A stretch of 64,000 bases of DNA from Symsagittifera roscoffensis (GCF_963678635.1 NC_087064.1:17909802-17973801), one strand, 5' to 3'. Shown: positions 29,305 to 41,686, numbered from the stretch's first letter. Program-made: numbers and translations. The notes: generated by a model from the letters alone, not told the origin.

Positions 29305-30225
29305 TGTGACATTCGACCAGAATGGCCAAAATGCAGTCTCTGCAGAATTCGGTATTTTAGCAGCAAGCCTTCCGAATTGGCGATTTAGAACGGATAAGGA
29401 CGTTATTTGAACGATTAGCCAAACGGTGAAGGCTAGAAGATTCTGGAATTCTAATTTTTAAAAATTCGAATTATGACGTCATATTTCTGAGAAACGTCAG
29501 AGACGGCCATTTTAGCTAAAATAGCAGAAAGGAACAGAACAACTTTTATCTGCGATTACGAACAGTACGAAATCGAGACTAAGAAAACAACAACGAACTA
29601 CCGAACAGCAGAGGACGTTCCGAGTTGCAACTATTGTGCTGTTACAATAGTTGCAAGGCCGTTGCGAGCAACGGTGAAGGGTAAAACCCAGCCTTCCGAG
29701 TTATTGTGAACTGGATATTAAGAAGCTTGATTCACCGGATTCAAGAATCCGGAAGGGTCTCGGGACGTGGACTTTTATGAACTTATATTGAATTTTAGCA
29801 TCCGTCATGTCCTGACTTGAATTTAATTAAGATCTTAATTCGTTTTGACAAGAATGAGGAGCTAGAAGTAGGGGGGAAAGGGTTGATCCATCTTCGATGG
29901 AGATGATGATTTTTATCTACTGAACAAAAACAATAGTAATATGATAAGTAGTAGCCCTGTTTTTAGGAGTGACCTCGTGGTCTGGGGATACAGAGACCCA
30001 GCCATGAGCTCACTAATTTTGCATGTAATTCAGTTAATTTGAGCGTTCTGGTCGAAGCCGGAGAACAGTAGCGTTTTTGTCAGCCTGATGTAAGAAAGAC
30101 CACCGAAAAGTACTGGCTTGGTAGAGACGGTGAAAAACATGCAAAGCTCTGTTTAGACGCTAGCCAGTCGTCTTAAGACTTAGTTTTGTTATCCGTCGAT
30201 ATGTATCTTCCGGGCGAATGTTACA
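29305..30225 (+). repeat. E1 3' LTR
   Basis: 921 bp, identical to 5711-6631 except A at 29938 (C in the 5' copy). The CRE palindrome is at 29474-29481. It is followed directly by E2 leader DNA. Confidence 0.95.
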
Positions 30226-30362
30226 GAGTTTTCTTAAAAAGCTATCACGGTACAATCGGAAGGTTTGCACGTTCCTGTCGAATCGTACCGCCGGTACTCT
30301 AGAATGGGCATTCAGCCCGAAGCTGTCTCAAGTGGGTTCGACTCCGTAGTCTTGATGTCGTA

Positions 30363-30379
30363 AACACCCAGGAGCGCCA
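30363..30379 (-). promoter_or_regulatory. E2 primer-binding site
   Basis: TGGCGCTCCTGGGTGTT on the - strand, 11 bp after the LTR end, identical to the E1 site although the two LTRs are diverged. Confidence 0.75.
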
Positions 30380-30390
30380 TAAAAACACTA

Positions 30391-31306
30391 TGTAACATTC
30401 GTCTACTGCAGTCACACATGAGGCTTAAGAAAAATAGGCCCTATAACCACTGGCTCAAGGGTCAGGGACACTATCTCTTGTGTTTTTCTACCTCAAGAAC
30501 GGTCGGAGCCAGTTCGGTTCGCTTGTGACATGAGACTACGACCCGTTACAGCTTAAAGGCTACTACTAAAATATCCCCCCACTCTAGAATTAGAAACGTC
30601 CCCATACTTAGGTCTCTAGATACCCAAAATACATGAACGCCGTTAAAAACCGGGTTGGAACAATCCGTTAAGTTACTTTTTATTAGACAGTGGAACTTTG
30701 ATCCATTTCAGATGGATCAACCTAAAACTCGCCTTACCTCAACATAACAATTATAAAACACACTCTAGGAATTTAAATTTGTACTCACATAGTAGCACGC
30801 TCAAGAAGTGGGAAATAATCCAGTCGGTAACTAACTCAAGAATTAAATAACGTAGCTAAATGAGTCTAATGTTTTATAGTTTTAACAATGAGAACGAGTT
30901 TACACTCTAGACAATAGTTTTCTTGTGAACCATTAGGACACTCAAGCTGTCCACCTTTCCACCGAAGGTTCACTCTAGTCCAGTTCCGAATAATACTCCA
31001 GTCGTTATAATCCAATTCGAGGGAATGCTCTCGTCTCTGTCACAGATGGGACAGCTCTACTCTCGATTATTATAGTGATGGAAGTTGCGAACAGCAATTT
31101 CCTACTGCTTTTTCTTGCGACTTTCCCGCGTTTGCGACTCAATTGTTCTGAAATTGTTCTGACCTCTTTTTCTGATTTTCAGTTCTCGCGAGAAAATCGT
31201 GCATGACAGGTTCCATTCGAAATTTTGAAAAATTAAATTTCACTCCAAAATCAAGTGTTTTTTGCTTCTCTCAAGGTCAAACTTCCAAATATGACCGACT
31301 GGCACA
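30391..31306 (-). repeat. E2 5' LTR
   Basis: 916 bp, close to the 921 bp of E1. It begins TGTGCCAGTCGGTCA (E1: TGTGACATTCGACCA) and ends ...GAATGTTACA as in E1. The interior is strongly diverged, with patches such as TTGATCCATCT. It has no partner in the window; the 3' LTR would lie left of position 1. Confidence 0.8.
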
Positions 31307-32260
31307 ATCCCTGATGACTAGAGAGCGTCAAAGTTAATGCCTCTTTACAAAGGAATAGGCAACAAGAAAGATCTTGATTGCTACCGAGGCATAGCCTTTT
31401 TGAACTGTACCTAGCAGCGGACTACCTGACGCGATCTGTAAATCTGACCGCTGCTACAAAGAAGGCTGCTCCTATGATTGTAAAGTGTTTGGCTCTCCAT
31501 CTGAAAACTACAAACACCTGCTAGACAACAGTTTGTAGATACCTGCTAGACAACTGCTCATATCTCGATAAACTACAACTTGGACGCGATTGGTGAAAAC
31601 CCTCCGTAGACTTTTTATAGAATTTTCATCGAGCAATTTCTTTTTGATCGAGCAGTTTCTCAAGGAAAAGAAGTTTTCCGGGTAGAAAGGATTGTACAGT
31701 TAGATAAGATTGTACAGCTTGCCTATCGGGTAGGCTGGGATTGAGAATAGCAACCCTTCATGGTGGTGAAAAGGACGCTTCTTCAACGAAAAACAAAAAT
31801 TTGGAAGAGTCTGTCGTTGGACATTGAAACTTTTCTACAATAACTTTTAGCTCTTTGGATATGCCCTGAATTTAATTTAGCCAACAACCAATTTAGTTTT
31901 CAGGAGCTAGGAGTTTGGAAAGGGTCAATCCATTGATGCGGCGTTTTTCTCTACTGAGCAAAAGTGATAGTAATTTAATAATGATTTTTAGCCCAGTTTT
32001 TAGGAGTGACCGCGTGGTCTTGGGATGTGAGACCTAGCTATGAGCTCACTGATTTTGCATCTAACAAGTTAATTTGTATAATTCGGCTGATAGCCTTAGG
32101 CAGTAACACGCTCGTTGACCCGATCTTATGAAAGACCACTTTGAATTGGCTCCGGTAGAAACGGTTAAAAGCACGTAATGCTTAATCTTGAAGCTAATCA
32201 ATCGTTATAGAGTTTAATTTTACTTTCCGTCGTTATGTACTTTCCGGGTGATTAATATTT
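31307..32260 (+). repeat. third, diverged LTR remnant (+ orientation)
   Basis: From about 31740 the sequence follows the second half of the E1 LTR block by block: GGAGCTAGGAGT, AAAGGGTCAATCC, CTACTGAGCAAAA, TTTTTAGGAGTGACC, GAGCTCACT, AAAGACCAC and CTTTCCGGGTGATT near the end (~32260). The 5' part (31307-31740) is not clearly alignable, so the left border is uncertain. It may be a solo LTR, or an LTR into which E2 inserted. Confidence 0.7.
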
Positions 32261-32545
32261 TTCATAGGTCCAATTAGGGCTTAATCCAAAATAGATACGA
32301 AAAAACTTTTTCTCCGTGCTATTCTATTTTTTAAAGATTGACAATTTATTGTTTGACAGTTTGTAGTTTGACAGTTTATATTGTATAATGTGAAATGACT
32401 TTTACTTCTGTACATTTTTTAACTGTGATTCTTTTTAGATCTGAAGTTGACAGTGAATGTCGAAAAGGTTTAAAAATTATTGACAATTAATCCCCTATCT
32501 AGACGTTGAATTGTTTTCTTTGTATTGTTTATACTGCGATTTCAG

Positions 32546-35500
32546 AAACATGTGAGAAGAAATTTTATCGCATCTTGTTTGATGTGATGAGTAATTATTT
32601 AGATGCAGCTATAGCAACTGCTCTCGGAGCTGGCGATCGGTTTTTGAATATATTTGGATTGGACAAGGACTACCTTACAGGAGGCTATGACCAGCTACGT
32701 AGTTTTCTGGGGCCTCATGTTCAATACCCTCTAGGTCTGATTGGCTTGGATGTAGATTACTTGGTTTGGCTACTCTGTGTCTTGGCCCCAATTATTTTTG
32801 CTTTTGTCCTTCCACTTATTACAGTCACTGTTTTCTATCTCTGCATTTGTGTCATCAATTTTGTCAAGTTTAAACATCATTTTTATCAGGTAATGTTTGA
32901 CGTACTACTTTTCCGAATGAAACAAGAAAAATTTGTTCAAGCTAGTTTTTTAGATTGGGCACTCTGGAAACTGGAGGAAAGCAGGTCGGTTGGCTTGCGC
33001 AATTATGTGGAGAACTTTAGGTAGGCTTTGGCATGGGTATGAAGTACGGGGACTCGATAAGTTGCCGATAAATGCTGAAAGTCCTGCGATGTTGGTCTAT
33101 TATCACGGTGAAATGCCAATCGACTGCTACTACCTCATGGCCGAACTGGTACGCATTGCACTTTCCTGTCCTTTAAGGAATGAAAATGTGCAATTTGACC
33201 TCCATTTTTCACTTGCGATAATATTTTTCGTGTAATCGGGAAGTGGAATTTTTACCGTTGGCAACTTCTACCGATCTGTAAGAAATGTTCCTTAATTATA
33301 CTGAAATCTCAGTTACTTTGAAGCCCTTTCTTTTTGACCTAGTAGTAAAGTGCGTGCCTTGGGAGTCTAAGGTATGGGTGTTTTTTATCCAGGAATTTGA
33401 ACCTGTTTTCTGGGCGAGTTGAATCTGACTATTTTTTGTCGGCTTACTTTTCAAAGCGATGACTTTCGTTAAAGACTCAGGGAGTTTTAACTGGTTTTGA
33501 GTGACGTATCTAGCCTTTGTTAAGATGTAAATAATTGAGTACCAAGATTATTACACTTGCGATCAGCTTAGTGTATTATTTCGAACCTTTTTTTCTAACC
33601 TAACTAGCATATAAAAGTGTTCATTAAAAGTGCTCATTTATTTGGAAAATTTCACTGTAGCATTAGAATTTGCATAGCATCTGTTCTCTGCTTTATCTGT
33701 GGCTAATGTTTGGCGTCTAATAAGCGTCCGTGACTGAGTGGTTAGTGAGTGTGTGAGACCCTTAATCTCTAGGTCGCTGGTTTGTCAGTCTTTTATCCAG
33801 TCTTTCCTTTCTGATCTTTTGTCTAGCAGTAGGTTGTTCTCGAGCTGTTAGATTTTTAATTAGCACTACCGGCTATCAGTGTTTATTTTTGTTTTAATAT
33901 GTTTCGAGCGGTTAGGCATATCTTGCACTGAAGGGTGTATGGGTTAGACCAATTCTTCTATATTTAATCTCAACGATCGGAGTAAGTCAGAGCATGATTG
34001 GGACAATTGATTCTGATAATTTATTTCTATTCTGATCAGTTGTATTACAGCTTGCTTAAATCTTTCTAAATGGTTGATAGAGTTAGTTACCAATTTTTAC
34101 ATAGTTAAGTGAATATAAGTTTGAGCTCCAGTTTAATATTAAGGTTAATTACTTAATTATTTGTATCAAAATTGCTATTATCAAATGCACGGCGTCAGGT
34201 AGGGACGTCACAGTCTCCCAAGAAAAAGCTTTCTCGGGTGGGGGTAAGTTTTTAAACTGGGTAAACTTACGATGATTCAATTGTAAAATTTTACAATCAG
34301 TTTTAATAACTTACTATTTTCTTAGAATAGGGTTAAATGCTAATTACCCTTGCGATAAGCAAGGGTATTGCAGTCGGGTACCAGACTTTTTTCCCGTAAA
34401 CAACTTTGTCCACAGGACTCATCTGGACGCGTGGTACCTTGGTTCACAACGAATTCAATTTTTTTTTATTTTCTCCTGCACACTTAGCTCGGAGGTAACG
34501 AATAAGCCTGGGACGCCAAAGGTCTCGGGTTCAAATCTGACTAGGACTTGTTTTTTGGTAAGTATTCTGGTTCAAAAAAAAATCGGCCAATTAATTGTCT
34601 GCTTGTGTTTCGTCGGGTTAGTTGCCAGATCTAAGATTTATTGTTTTTTTGCTGTAAACAATTTCAATTGTAATTGCTTCAAGTGTTTTAGCATTTTAAA
34701 AATCCGGAAGAATCAAAATTTGTTTTTAATACTGGTTGTAATTTTACCATCTCGAGTTGTCAAAATTTCTTTTTACTTTCCTTTTTGTCTTTTTTATCGG
34801 GTAAATAAGTTGGCTTAATTTATATCAACCCACTGGCCTCTCATTGCGTCGTTCGGGGATCGAAAAATGTTTGTGTGCGTGTTTGTGCTCCGATTGGAGA
34901 AGGGAAATAATTTTTTTTTTAGTTTAGTTTTTTTTTCGGCATGAAATTTTCTGCTCAGAGTTTTTCGGCTCTGTTACCACGTGGTAATTATATGTTCAAT
35001 TAATCATCTGGCGTAGACGTGACACGACTGCTTGAGACCACTTATTTTACAATTTTTTTTTGACAAAAACGATTTTTTGAATTTTTTTTTCAAATTTTTA
35101 TGTTTGCAAATTTGTATCGCAAGTGGTACAAAGCTTAGCTTCGCCTCTGTGTACTTCTTGAAACAAGTTTATCAAAAGCGGCTGTGAGAAGCGACTAGGG
35201 TTTGGAAAAATGATCAATTTTTAATGATAGTTCATGTTTAAAAACAGATTTATTTTGAAAACAGTTCATCATAAACTTGCACGGCAAAAACTGTCGTCTC
35301 CATTAGATGGCTGAGCTTCTTCATGCTGTTTTCATCATGACGTATCTCTGTCGTTACTTTTCTTTATATTTTTGCATTTAAATAGTTTCACTCGATTGAA
35401 GCCGATCGCATTTCTAAATTGCTGCTCTGATTTCGTTTCTCGTTTTCCAATGTGGCGTTTTAAGCGGCGCAACAGCTTCATCCGTTGCTAATTTGTTTCC

Positions 35501-38500
35501 CGGAACTAACATTGATTTGTGTTGTCGAGTTTGTTCGCTATTTTGTTTTTCTACTTAAAAGGCAATTTGTACTTTGGAGCACGTGCTTATGAGTTGATAT
35601 ATACTTTTTGAAACGCGCCGTACGCTTCCGAGTGTCATGTTTTATCCTTGCTAAGAGCGTTTTGTGCCTCATTTGGGCCTTACTCCCTGAAAGAAACCGT
35701 TGGACTTGGTTTTGATGAGCTGGAGAACCACATTTTTGAATTTTTTGCGTGTTTGCGCATATCATTTTTCGTGAGGAATCTAATTTGTAAAAGAAGGCTT
35801 TTTGTGATAGTGGTGATGTTGTTTGTTTGTTTGCGATTGCCGAAACGTCGGGTAGAAAGCTATTTGACTTTAGATAGGTCGAGAACTTTCAAATGACAAA
35901 AGGAACTTCACGTTGTTCACTCCACTTCAATTGTGATTTCCATAAATTCTGAGTATCAAACTTTTTGTGAGCTTCCTGTTTTGTCCCTCTTGGCTGTGGG
36001 CCATCAGTATCCTGGCTGCCACGCTGATGCCGCAAGGGCAGTGATATGGTGATAGCTGTTGTTTAAATCGATACCTAAATTAGCTTTTTTTTGCGAATCA
36101 GTTAATTTTTGGCCGATAACTCGCCCCTCTGATAGCTCCTTAGCCAATGGAGTTTTCAACCCAGATTTGTTAGAAAAATGGTTCAAATGTCTTATCTTTT
36201 GGAAAAAAAGTGTTTGAAAATGGTTCTAAGTGGGGTTCATTGGACGCGGATAGGCCTATCTTGTACTGAGGGATGCTTGGGTCAGGCCTTTTCTTCTAGA
36301 TTCTATCTCATCGATCGGAGCAAGTCAGAGCTTGATGGGAATAATTTATTCTCTCTCTCTCTCTATTCTGATCAATTGTATTACAGCTCAGTTAAATCTT
36401 TCTAAATGGTTTGTAGAGTTAGTTATCAAGGTTTACATAGTTACGTAAATATAAATTTGAGCTCCAGTTTAATGTTAGGATGAATTACATAATCAATTTT
36501 TTGTAAATGGCTCATATCAAATACATGACATCAGGCCGGGACGTCACAAAACTAATTTCAAATTTTTCTTATTGCACTTTAAATAGCTGCTTTTTTGTTA
36601 TTAGCGCTACTGTTAGCGAAGCTCTGCCTTTGTGTGCAACATTTATTTATTTCTTTTTTCGGTTTTTTGCTTCCAATGTTCGTGTGCTTTGATTGTTTCA
36701 GCGTATGTTATATTGACTTAGTTGCATCATAATATTTGTTTAAAAGGCGAAATTATTCTTTACCGTTGTGTTTCGAGGAAATTAAAAACATTTTCGAGGT
36801 AAGTTCTAAAATTTTTATAGTACGAAGTGGTAACCTTTTATTGACCTCTTTTGGCTCAACTGACGTCTACCTAAGTAGCAACTGTCTAGTAAGTGCTTTG
36901 TGAATTTTGTCTTAGTGCTTTTTCAACGCTGGGTTTTACGATTCTCGACTTGTTTTTCCCAAATAGAATATCAATCGGGGCATTGTTTTTAGATGTTCAT
37001 TTTTCGTCATTTTTTCTTTCAACTAGTTTTCTCTCTCATTTTTCTTTACTTTTCATTTTCTATCTGCAAGCTTGCAATGCTAACTGTGTCTTGTTTTGCA
37101 AGCGTTGTGAAGCTCGGTTTTGCTTTTGGGTGACATTGTTTCCTGACGTTAGCGGAAGTTTTTCTTGATGCTGAAATTAATGCTATGGTACAGGCCAATA
37201 TAGAGTGACCCATTGCTCATAGGACTATGAGCTTTACTTAAATGGTTAATAATCCAAAACTTTGTGCGTTTCTAAATCTCATCACAGATTTTTCAAATAG
37301 TATTTTGGGTTTTTGTTTGAAGTCTCAATGAAAGAAGTGAAAAGATTAAGTTAGGTCCGTGTGCTTTTCTTTTTTTGAAAAAAAAAGTTCAAATTATGAT
37401 ATGCCGCATTGATCAAAATTTGATATCAATTGAAAACCTTTTCAGTCGTGATTCGAATGAGAAAAGTGTCAATAAGTAGTCCCAGTGACAAAAAAATTAA
37501 TTTGAAATATTTTGTTTTCGATCGAGTAAAGCAATCCAGTAACGTTCCTTGTTACAAAATTGATCATTTAGGGTACAAACAAGTTGATATTCCTGAAAGA
37601 AAAACTATTTTGGAAGCTTCATTTAGCGCTTCTCTGGCAATAATTTTTTTTTTCGAATTAAAAAAATGATTGAGAAAAAGTTAGAAAAGATTTTAAAGAT
37701 TTCGAAGATTTTTTTTTGTAAATCAGTTTTGAGGACAAATTTTGTCGGTTATGTCGAATTTACTAAGTTTCTATTCGTTTTATAGCTTTCTCATCACATC
37801 GCGCACAAACAAGGACACTAGTTTGAAGAAACAACTATTATATGCTTTTTATGAATGTGTTCAGAATATTCTGTGCTACTTGCATTCGGAACCGGCTTTC
37901 CTTGTTTATTTCTGCACTTGGGTGATTAAGTGTCTTGTAATCGTGAACTCGACATTTTTTTTCCGTAAACAACTACTTAGAATAATTTGAACTTGCGTTA
38001 TTATTGAACCGAAACGAATTCTAGGTTTTTTCCCCACTTGGCCGGGAGGTAACGCTGTCTATTTCGTACCCTTAACTTTGGGCTTCGACCACCGATGGAA
38101 TTGTTGTTCGATGAATGAAGATGAAAATTTTTTCCCGTAAACTTTGGGTTCTAGGACTTCCCTTTGTCTGCTCAAGTTTTTTCGGCTTAGGTGGCACGTC
38201 AAGGAATTTTATTGTGCTGTAAGCAACTGTCATGGTAGTTGCAATTGTTGTTCATTGTAGTTTTAGAGGGTACTTGAAATTTTAAAACTTTTTTTAAAAT
38301 AAATTCACATTTCCGCTCAACTGGTGTCTGCTCGAAGACAGTTGGCTTTGTTTTCGCTTCGTAAATTATGTTCTGTTGCCAATTTAAAATTCAAATTTCT
38401 TGATAAGTATATTTGCCTAGAATTCCTGTTTGACAAAAAGAGGTCTTACGGAAATGTATGATGTTGGTTTTTTAAATTTTCTTTTGAGACGTTTCAGAAA

Positions 38501-41500
38501 AATTTTTCACTTTTTTCAAAAATTTTAGCGTTTCTCGAACTCTACTGTACCGTTTTTCAAAAAAGAGGGCATGCATCAATGGAAAAACTGCTTACGCCCC
38601 AGTTTGCGTGCATAATCGCATAGACTTCTTTTATTTACTTCACAACCTTAGAAAAAGTCTGTGAGAAGAATATTTGACAGAAAAAGCTATGGTTCTTGTT
38701 AAGTTTTTGACTTTTATCGATAACTATCCTGCCGAATGTGATATCAAGAGCTTTATCGAAACGCGAGATTGTCGGAAGCTTGCCTGTAGAAGCGGCTACG
38801 CTCAATTTTTTCTAGAAAAAACTTATAGCCTTCAAAACAGTTGAACCTTGAACAGTATTTTGGAATTTTTAGATTTTTCTCAGAAACTACCCCGCCATAT
38901 CTTCAAGTGTTCAATCGAAAAACCGGGTGTTGAAAATTTTTTTTCTGATTGAGCGGCCACGACCCACTTTTTGCAAAAAAAAGCTTATGGAATTCGGAAA
39001 GTCAACATTTTGACCGTTGTTAAAAAAGTTTTGACTCTCATAAAAACTATCCTGTCAAATCTGTGATGGAGGGTTCAATCGAAAGAACCGGTTGCGAGAG
39101 TTTTCCCGCCAATTTTGAAATTAACCATTTCATCGCGCAGTAATATAATTCAAAAATATCTAGTTTTGAACGTTTCTCATTTTTTTTAAACTGTTTTTTT
39201 TTGTTTGTGTTATCGAAAGTGGAGCGAAGCTCCGCTTCGCTTGTGTATTAATTTGGTCGGAATATTTTGAGCTACTTGCACTGCAACCTGCTATTTTTGT
39301 TTAAATTGGAGAAACATTGTTAGCGGTGGGACTGGAGCCATTTCACAAGGAGAATTTTAGACAAATGCAGAAATTATTTTTTTGAAAAAATAATTGTCCG
39401 TCTATCATTTGTCTGCTTATTTTGTGTCGGCCTACTGGTCACAGCTCGATTTCTTCTTGTGACGTAAGCAGTTTTACAGTAATTTGAAATATCGCATGAC
39501 TGTACTTCTTCAATGTTGCATGTAAGTGAGTTTCAAGAATTTTTTGCTGATTTTTTTATTGATTATACTTTTGAATATATTTTTATTGAGTACACTTTTT
39601 GGGATACGGTTTTAGAATACCTTTTGTTTCGTCTCATGCTCCTCTTAGTCCCTAGAAAGCAATAAATGCAGCCTTGTATTTAGTTTTTAAGCTTGGCTGT
39701 AATCTATTAATTAGAAATTGAGAGTTTCTCTTGCTAAATTCTCTTGTATAAATCCGATTTTTCAAAAATGATTTCTTCGCCTGGTTGAAATTGATTTTTA
39801 AATGAGCGTTATGAATCATACGTGTGTCAGAGAACGGCGGTGTTGTACTGAAATACTTTGAGGATTGTTGAGAAAAAATATGAAAGATGTTGCAGTTTTT
39901 GACCGTCCATTTTTGTGCCTGAACACGGCATATATTTTTTATTTTGTGATGCGAAGCTCCATCTGTTTGAAAAATTGATTCTTTTCTTAATACTTCCAGT
40001 TACAAAACGTGTTCCATAACAAAAGTTTAAGTCTGACTATGTTCAATTATCTAGGTTCTGCAAAATAACGACAAAACGAAGTCTGTTGCGGATAGGTTCG
40101 TCTTTCAACTTCCAGGATGGGGAGCAATGCTGGAAGCGTTCAATGTTATCAGAGGAACAAGAAGCGAATGTGAGGAAGCGTTCAGTCAAGGTTACTTTGT
40201 TCTGTTGGCGCCCGGTGGCACTAGAGAAATGCTTTATAGCGATGCCAACTATGATATTCACTGGGGCTCGAGGCTAGGCTATGCGAAACTAGCGTTGAAA
40301 GCTAAAGTGCCAATATATCCCGTCTTTACAAGAAATATTCGCGAGGTATATAAAATCTCGAAATAAATTATCTAATCTCTCGAAAAATAACGCTTAAAAC
40401 AAGCAAACGCTTAAAACAAGCAAACGCTTAATTACTAGCAAAATCGTTTTTTCTTTCAATTTTTTGTCGCTTAATTTTGCCGTTTTGTGATTGTGTTTGC
40501 AAAGTACAGCTTCACCTCTGCGCGAGCGTCGTATTCAGATTTTTCACTGAAAATCATATACCGCAAATAAACGTCAGATTGGCTCGTCAGATTTTCTGAG
40601 GTATCATATTATAGCTTTTAGTCAATGTTCGAGCCGCAATAAAAATATCCGTAATTTTCAGCAGTCTTATTGTTCCGACCATTTGAAAAGTTAGTATTCG
40701 GGCATGTTTTAGTTTTTTCTTTTCGTTTTCTTAGCGAAATCAGGTACCACAATTAATCATCGGAATGGGTCGAGTGATATATCATATTTCATCCCTTTCA
40801 GGTGTGGTTCGAACGTCATTAAAATCTTTCGAAAAAATTAGCTGTATTGAGAAAAACCGGTGGAAATTTTTGATTTTTGGTCTAATTTGAAGCTGGGCGA
40901 GCGTGCAGGCTTACAAAATCAAGTACAATAGCTTGTTTGAGCGTACATTAAGCCGTGAAAACTTAGTTTTACGTGAGTAAAGTTAGTTTTTGGAGATTTT
41001 TGCGCTATTAAAAAAATAGAAAAAATTTTAGAAAATTTTTTAAATTGTTTTTACTAAATTGTTTTTACTAAATTGTTTTTACTAAATTGTTTTCACTTAA
41101 ATTGTTTTTTCTTTCGTTTTTCTAGCCATTTTTCTACAAAAACTGTTTTCCAATCGGCCCTTTTGACTATGACTGTCGAGTTCGCCTAATTTTTATTTTT
41201 CATTCAGATTTTTTTAAAAACAAACCACACAAAAAACGACACTAATTTGAAAAAAAAAGTTATATTCTGTTAAGACTATGGTCGGAACTTCCTGTGATCC
41301 TTGTTTTCAGTGATTTTTTCCCTTGTAATCTGTTGCGAAAGTTGCTGGTAGGATAATTTTGTGGTACTTGGATAGTAAACGGTTATTATTGTTTGTTTCA
41401 GGTATTTCGATTTGTTCGGATTAGGCCTTTCTGGAACTGGCAACTAAAATTGTACGAGAGATTTAAACTTCCGTTTGTACTGTTGTATGGAGGGTTCCCA

Positions 41501-41686
41501 TCGAAACTCGTAACGTTCATCGGAGATCCCATCATGGTGGAATCCGAAGAAAATATGGCCGTGGAAGACTTAAATGAAAGAGTACAAAGCGCGCTCAAAA
41601 ACATTATAGATAATGTTCAACCTAAACCTGGAAAAATTATCCGGGCATTTTTGGAAAGATTTCATCCTGTTCAAGTATCTTTGTAA
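32546..41686 (+). CDS. TMEM68: TMEM68-like acyltransferase, 4 exons (357 aa)
   Basis: Coding exons 32587-32889, 32954-33148, 40055-40345 and 41402-41686, all phase 0 with GT/AG borders; the exon containing the ATG starts at an acceptor ending 32545. The protein has a hydrophobic N-terminal segment (about residues 57-90, membrane) followed by a PlsC/DGAT2-like acyltransferase domain: HGEMPID (HX4D-type motif) in exon 2, VADRFVFQLPG and LAPGGTRE in exon 3, FTRNIRE at the exon 3/4 border and YGGFP...GDPI in exon 4. This order and spacing match vertebrate TMEM68 (324 aa), an ER enzyme that makes di- and triacylglycerol. Intron 1 is 64 bp; intron 2 is 6.9 kb and full of repeats. No canonical AATAAA was seen after the stop. 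It is first in a head-to-tail group with RUVBL1 and RPS21. Confidence 0.9.
32890..32953 (+). other. TMEM68 intron 1, 64 bp
   Basis: Donor CAG/GTAATG and acceptor TTTTTTAG/ATT. Removing it joins ...HHFYQ to IGHSGNWRK in phase, which restores similarity to TMEM68. The retained frame would run to a stop soon after. Confidence 0.8.
33911..34212 (+). repeat. dispersed repeat copy 1 (about 300 bp), TMEM68 intron 2
   Basis: Direct copy of 36248-36549. Shared blocks include TCTATCTCATCGATCGGAG-type sequence, AAATCTTTCTAAATGGTT, GAGCTCCAGTTTAAT and GGGACGTCACA at the right end. It is non-coding, probably a short non-autonomous transposon. Confidence 0.75.
34342..35155 (+). repeat. tRNA-headed, hairpin-ended repeat (SINE-like)
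   Basis: It begins with CCTTGCGATAAGCAAGGGTA and ends with AGCTTCGCCTCTGTGTA. A tRNA-like pol III promoter lies inside: A box TAGCTCGGAGG (34485-34495) and B box GGTTCAAATCT (34528-34538). Related ends and boxes recur at 33551, 48517, 50413-50630 and 51563-52325. The body is T-rich and non-coding. Confidence 0.5.
36248..36549 (+). repeat. dispersed repeat copy 2 (about 300 bp), TMEM68 intron 2
   Basis: Second copy of the family at 33911-34212, with a (CT)n expansion near 36350. Both copies end in GGGACGTCACA. Confidence 0.75.
38690..39110 (+). repeat. degenerate tandem repeat, about 140-bp period
   Basis: Repeating blocks AAAACTATCCTG, GGGTTCAATCGAAA(G)AACCGG, a GTTTT tract and AGCTTATGGAATTCGG recur at roughly 140 bp. 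A related, more decayed array lies at 46640-47110. Non-coding. Confidence 0.45.
39205..39250 (+). repeat. hairpin end of the GCGAAGC/GCTTCGC repeat family
   Basis: GGAGCGAAGCTCCGCTTCGCTT forms a short palindrome. The same ends occur near 35130, 40500, 47285, 50590, 52300 and 55330. Confidence 0.5.
41042..41108 (+). repeat. 14-bp tandem repeat, TMEM68 intron 3
   Basis: The unit AAATTGTTTTTACT is repeated about 4 to 5 times, the last copies with substitutions. Confidence 0.85.

Larger units (their letters stand above)
5711..30225 (+). mobile_element. E1: giant (24.5 kb) Ty3/gypsy-type LTR retrotransposon
   Basis: Two direct 921-bp LTRs (5711-6631, 29305-30225), each starting TGTGAC and ending GTTACA, differ at one base (C at 6344, A at 29938), so the insertion is recent. 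Order: LTR, primer-binding site, ~2.9-kb leader with hairpin repeats, 3200-codon gag-pol, a second long frame with an SGNH hydrolase domain that continues past two UGA codons to 28484, ~0.8 kb of 3' non-coding DNA, LTR. RT, RNase H and integrase motifs, with integrase last, place it in Ty3/gypsy. It is inserted in the leader of the related element E2. The flanks share only GAG (5708-5710 and 30226-30228), so any target duplication is 3 bp or unclear. Typical Ty3/gypsy elements are 5-12 kb; this is at least twice that, mainly because of the second coding block. Confidence 0.93.
30226..31306 (-). mobile_element. E2 retrotransposon, 5' end (leader start, PBS and 5' LTR)
   Basis: On the - strand this gives the 5' LTR (31306 down to 30391), the PBS and the first ~165 bp of leader, after which E1 interrupts; E2 resumes at 5710. 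A hairpin with CGGTAC/GTACCG arms (30247-30289) lies in the leader. The orientation matches the - strand gag-pro frame at 3528-1. Confidence 0.85.

Noticed and set aside
30280-30380. tRNA gene suggested by GGGTTCGACTCC and ACCCAGGAGCGCCA
   Set aside because: Arms do not pair as a cloverleaf; the CCA-like end is the complement of the E2 primer-binding site.
33000-40000. CRISPR-like or satellite array in the repeat-rich intron
   Set aside because: Repeats are dispersed and of unequal length, with no regular spacers, in an animal genome.
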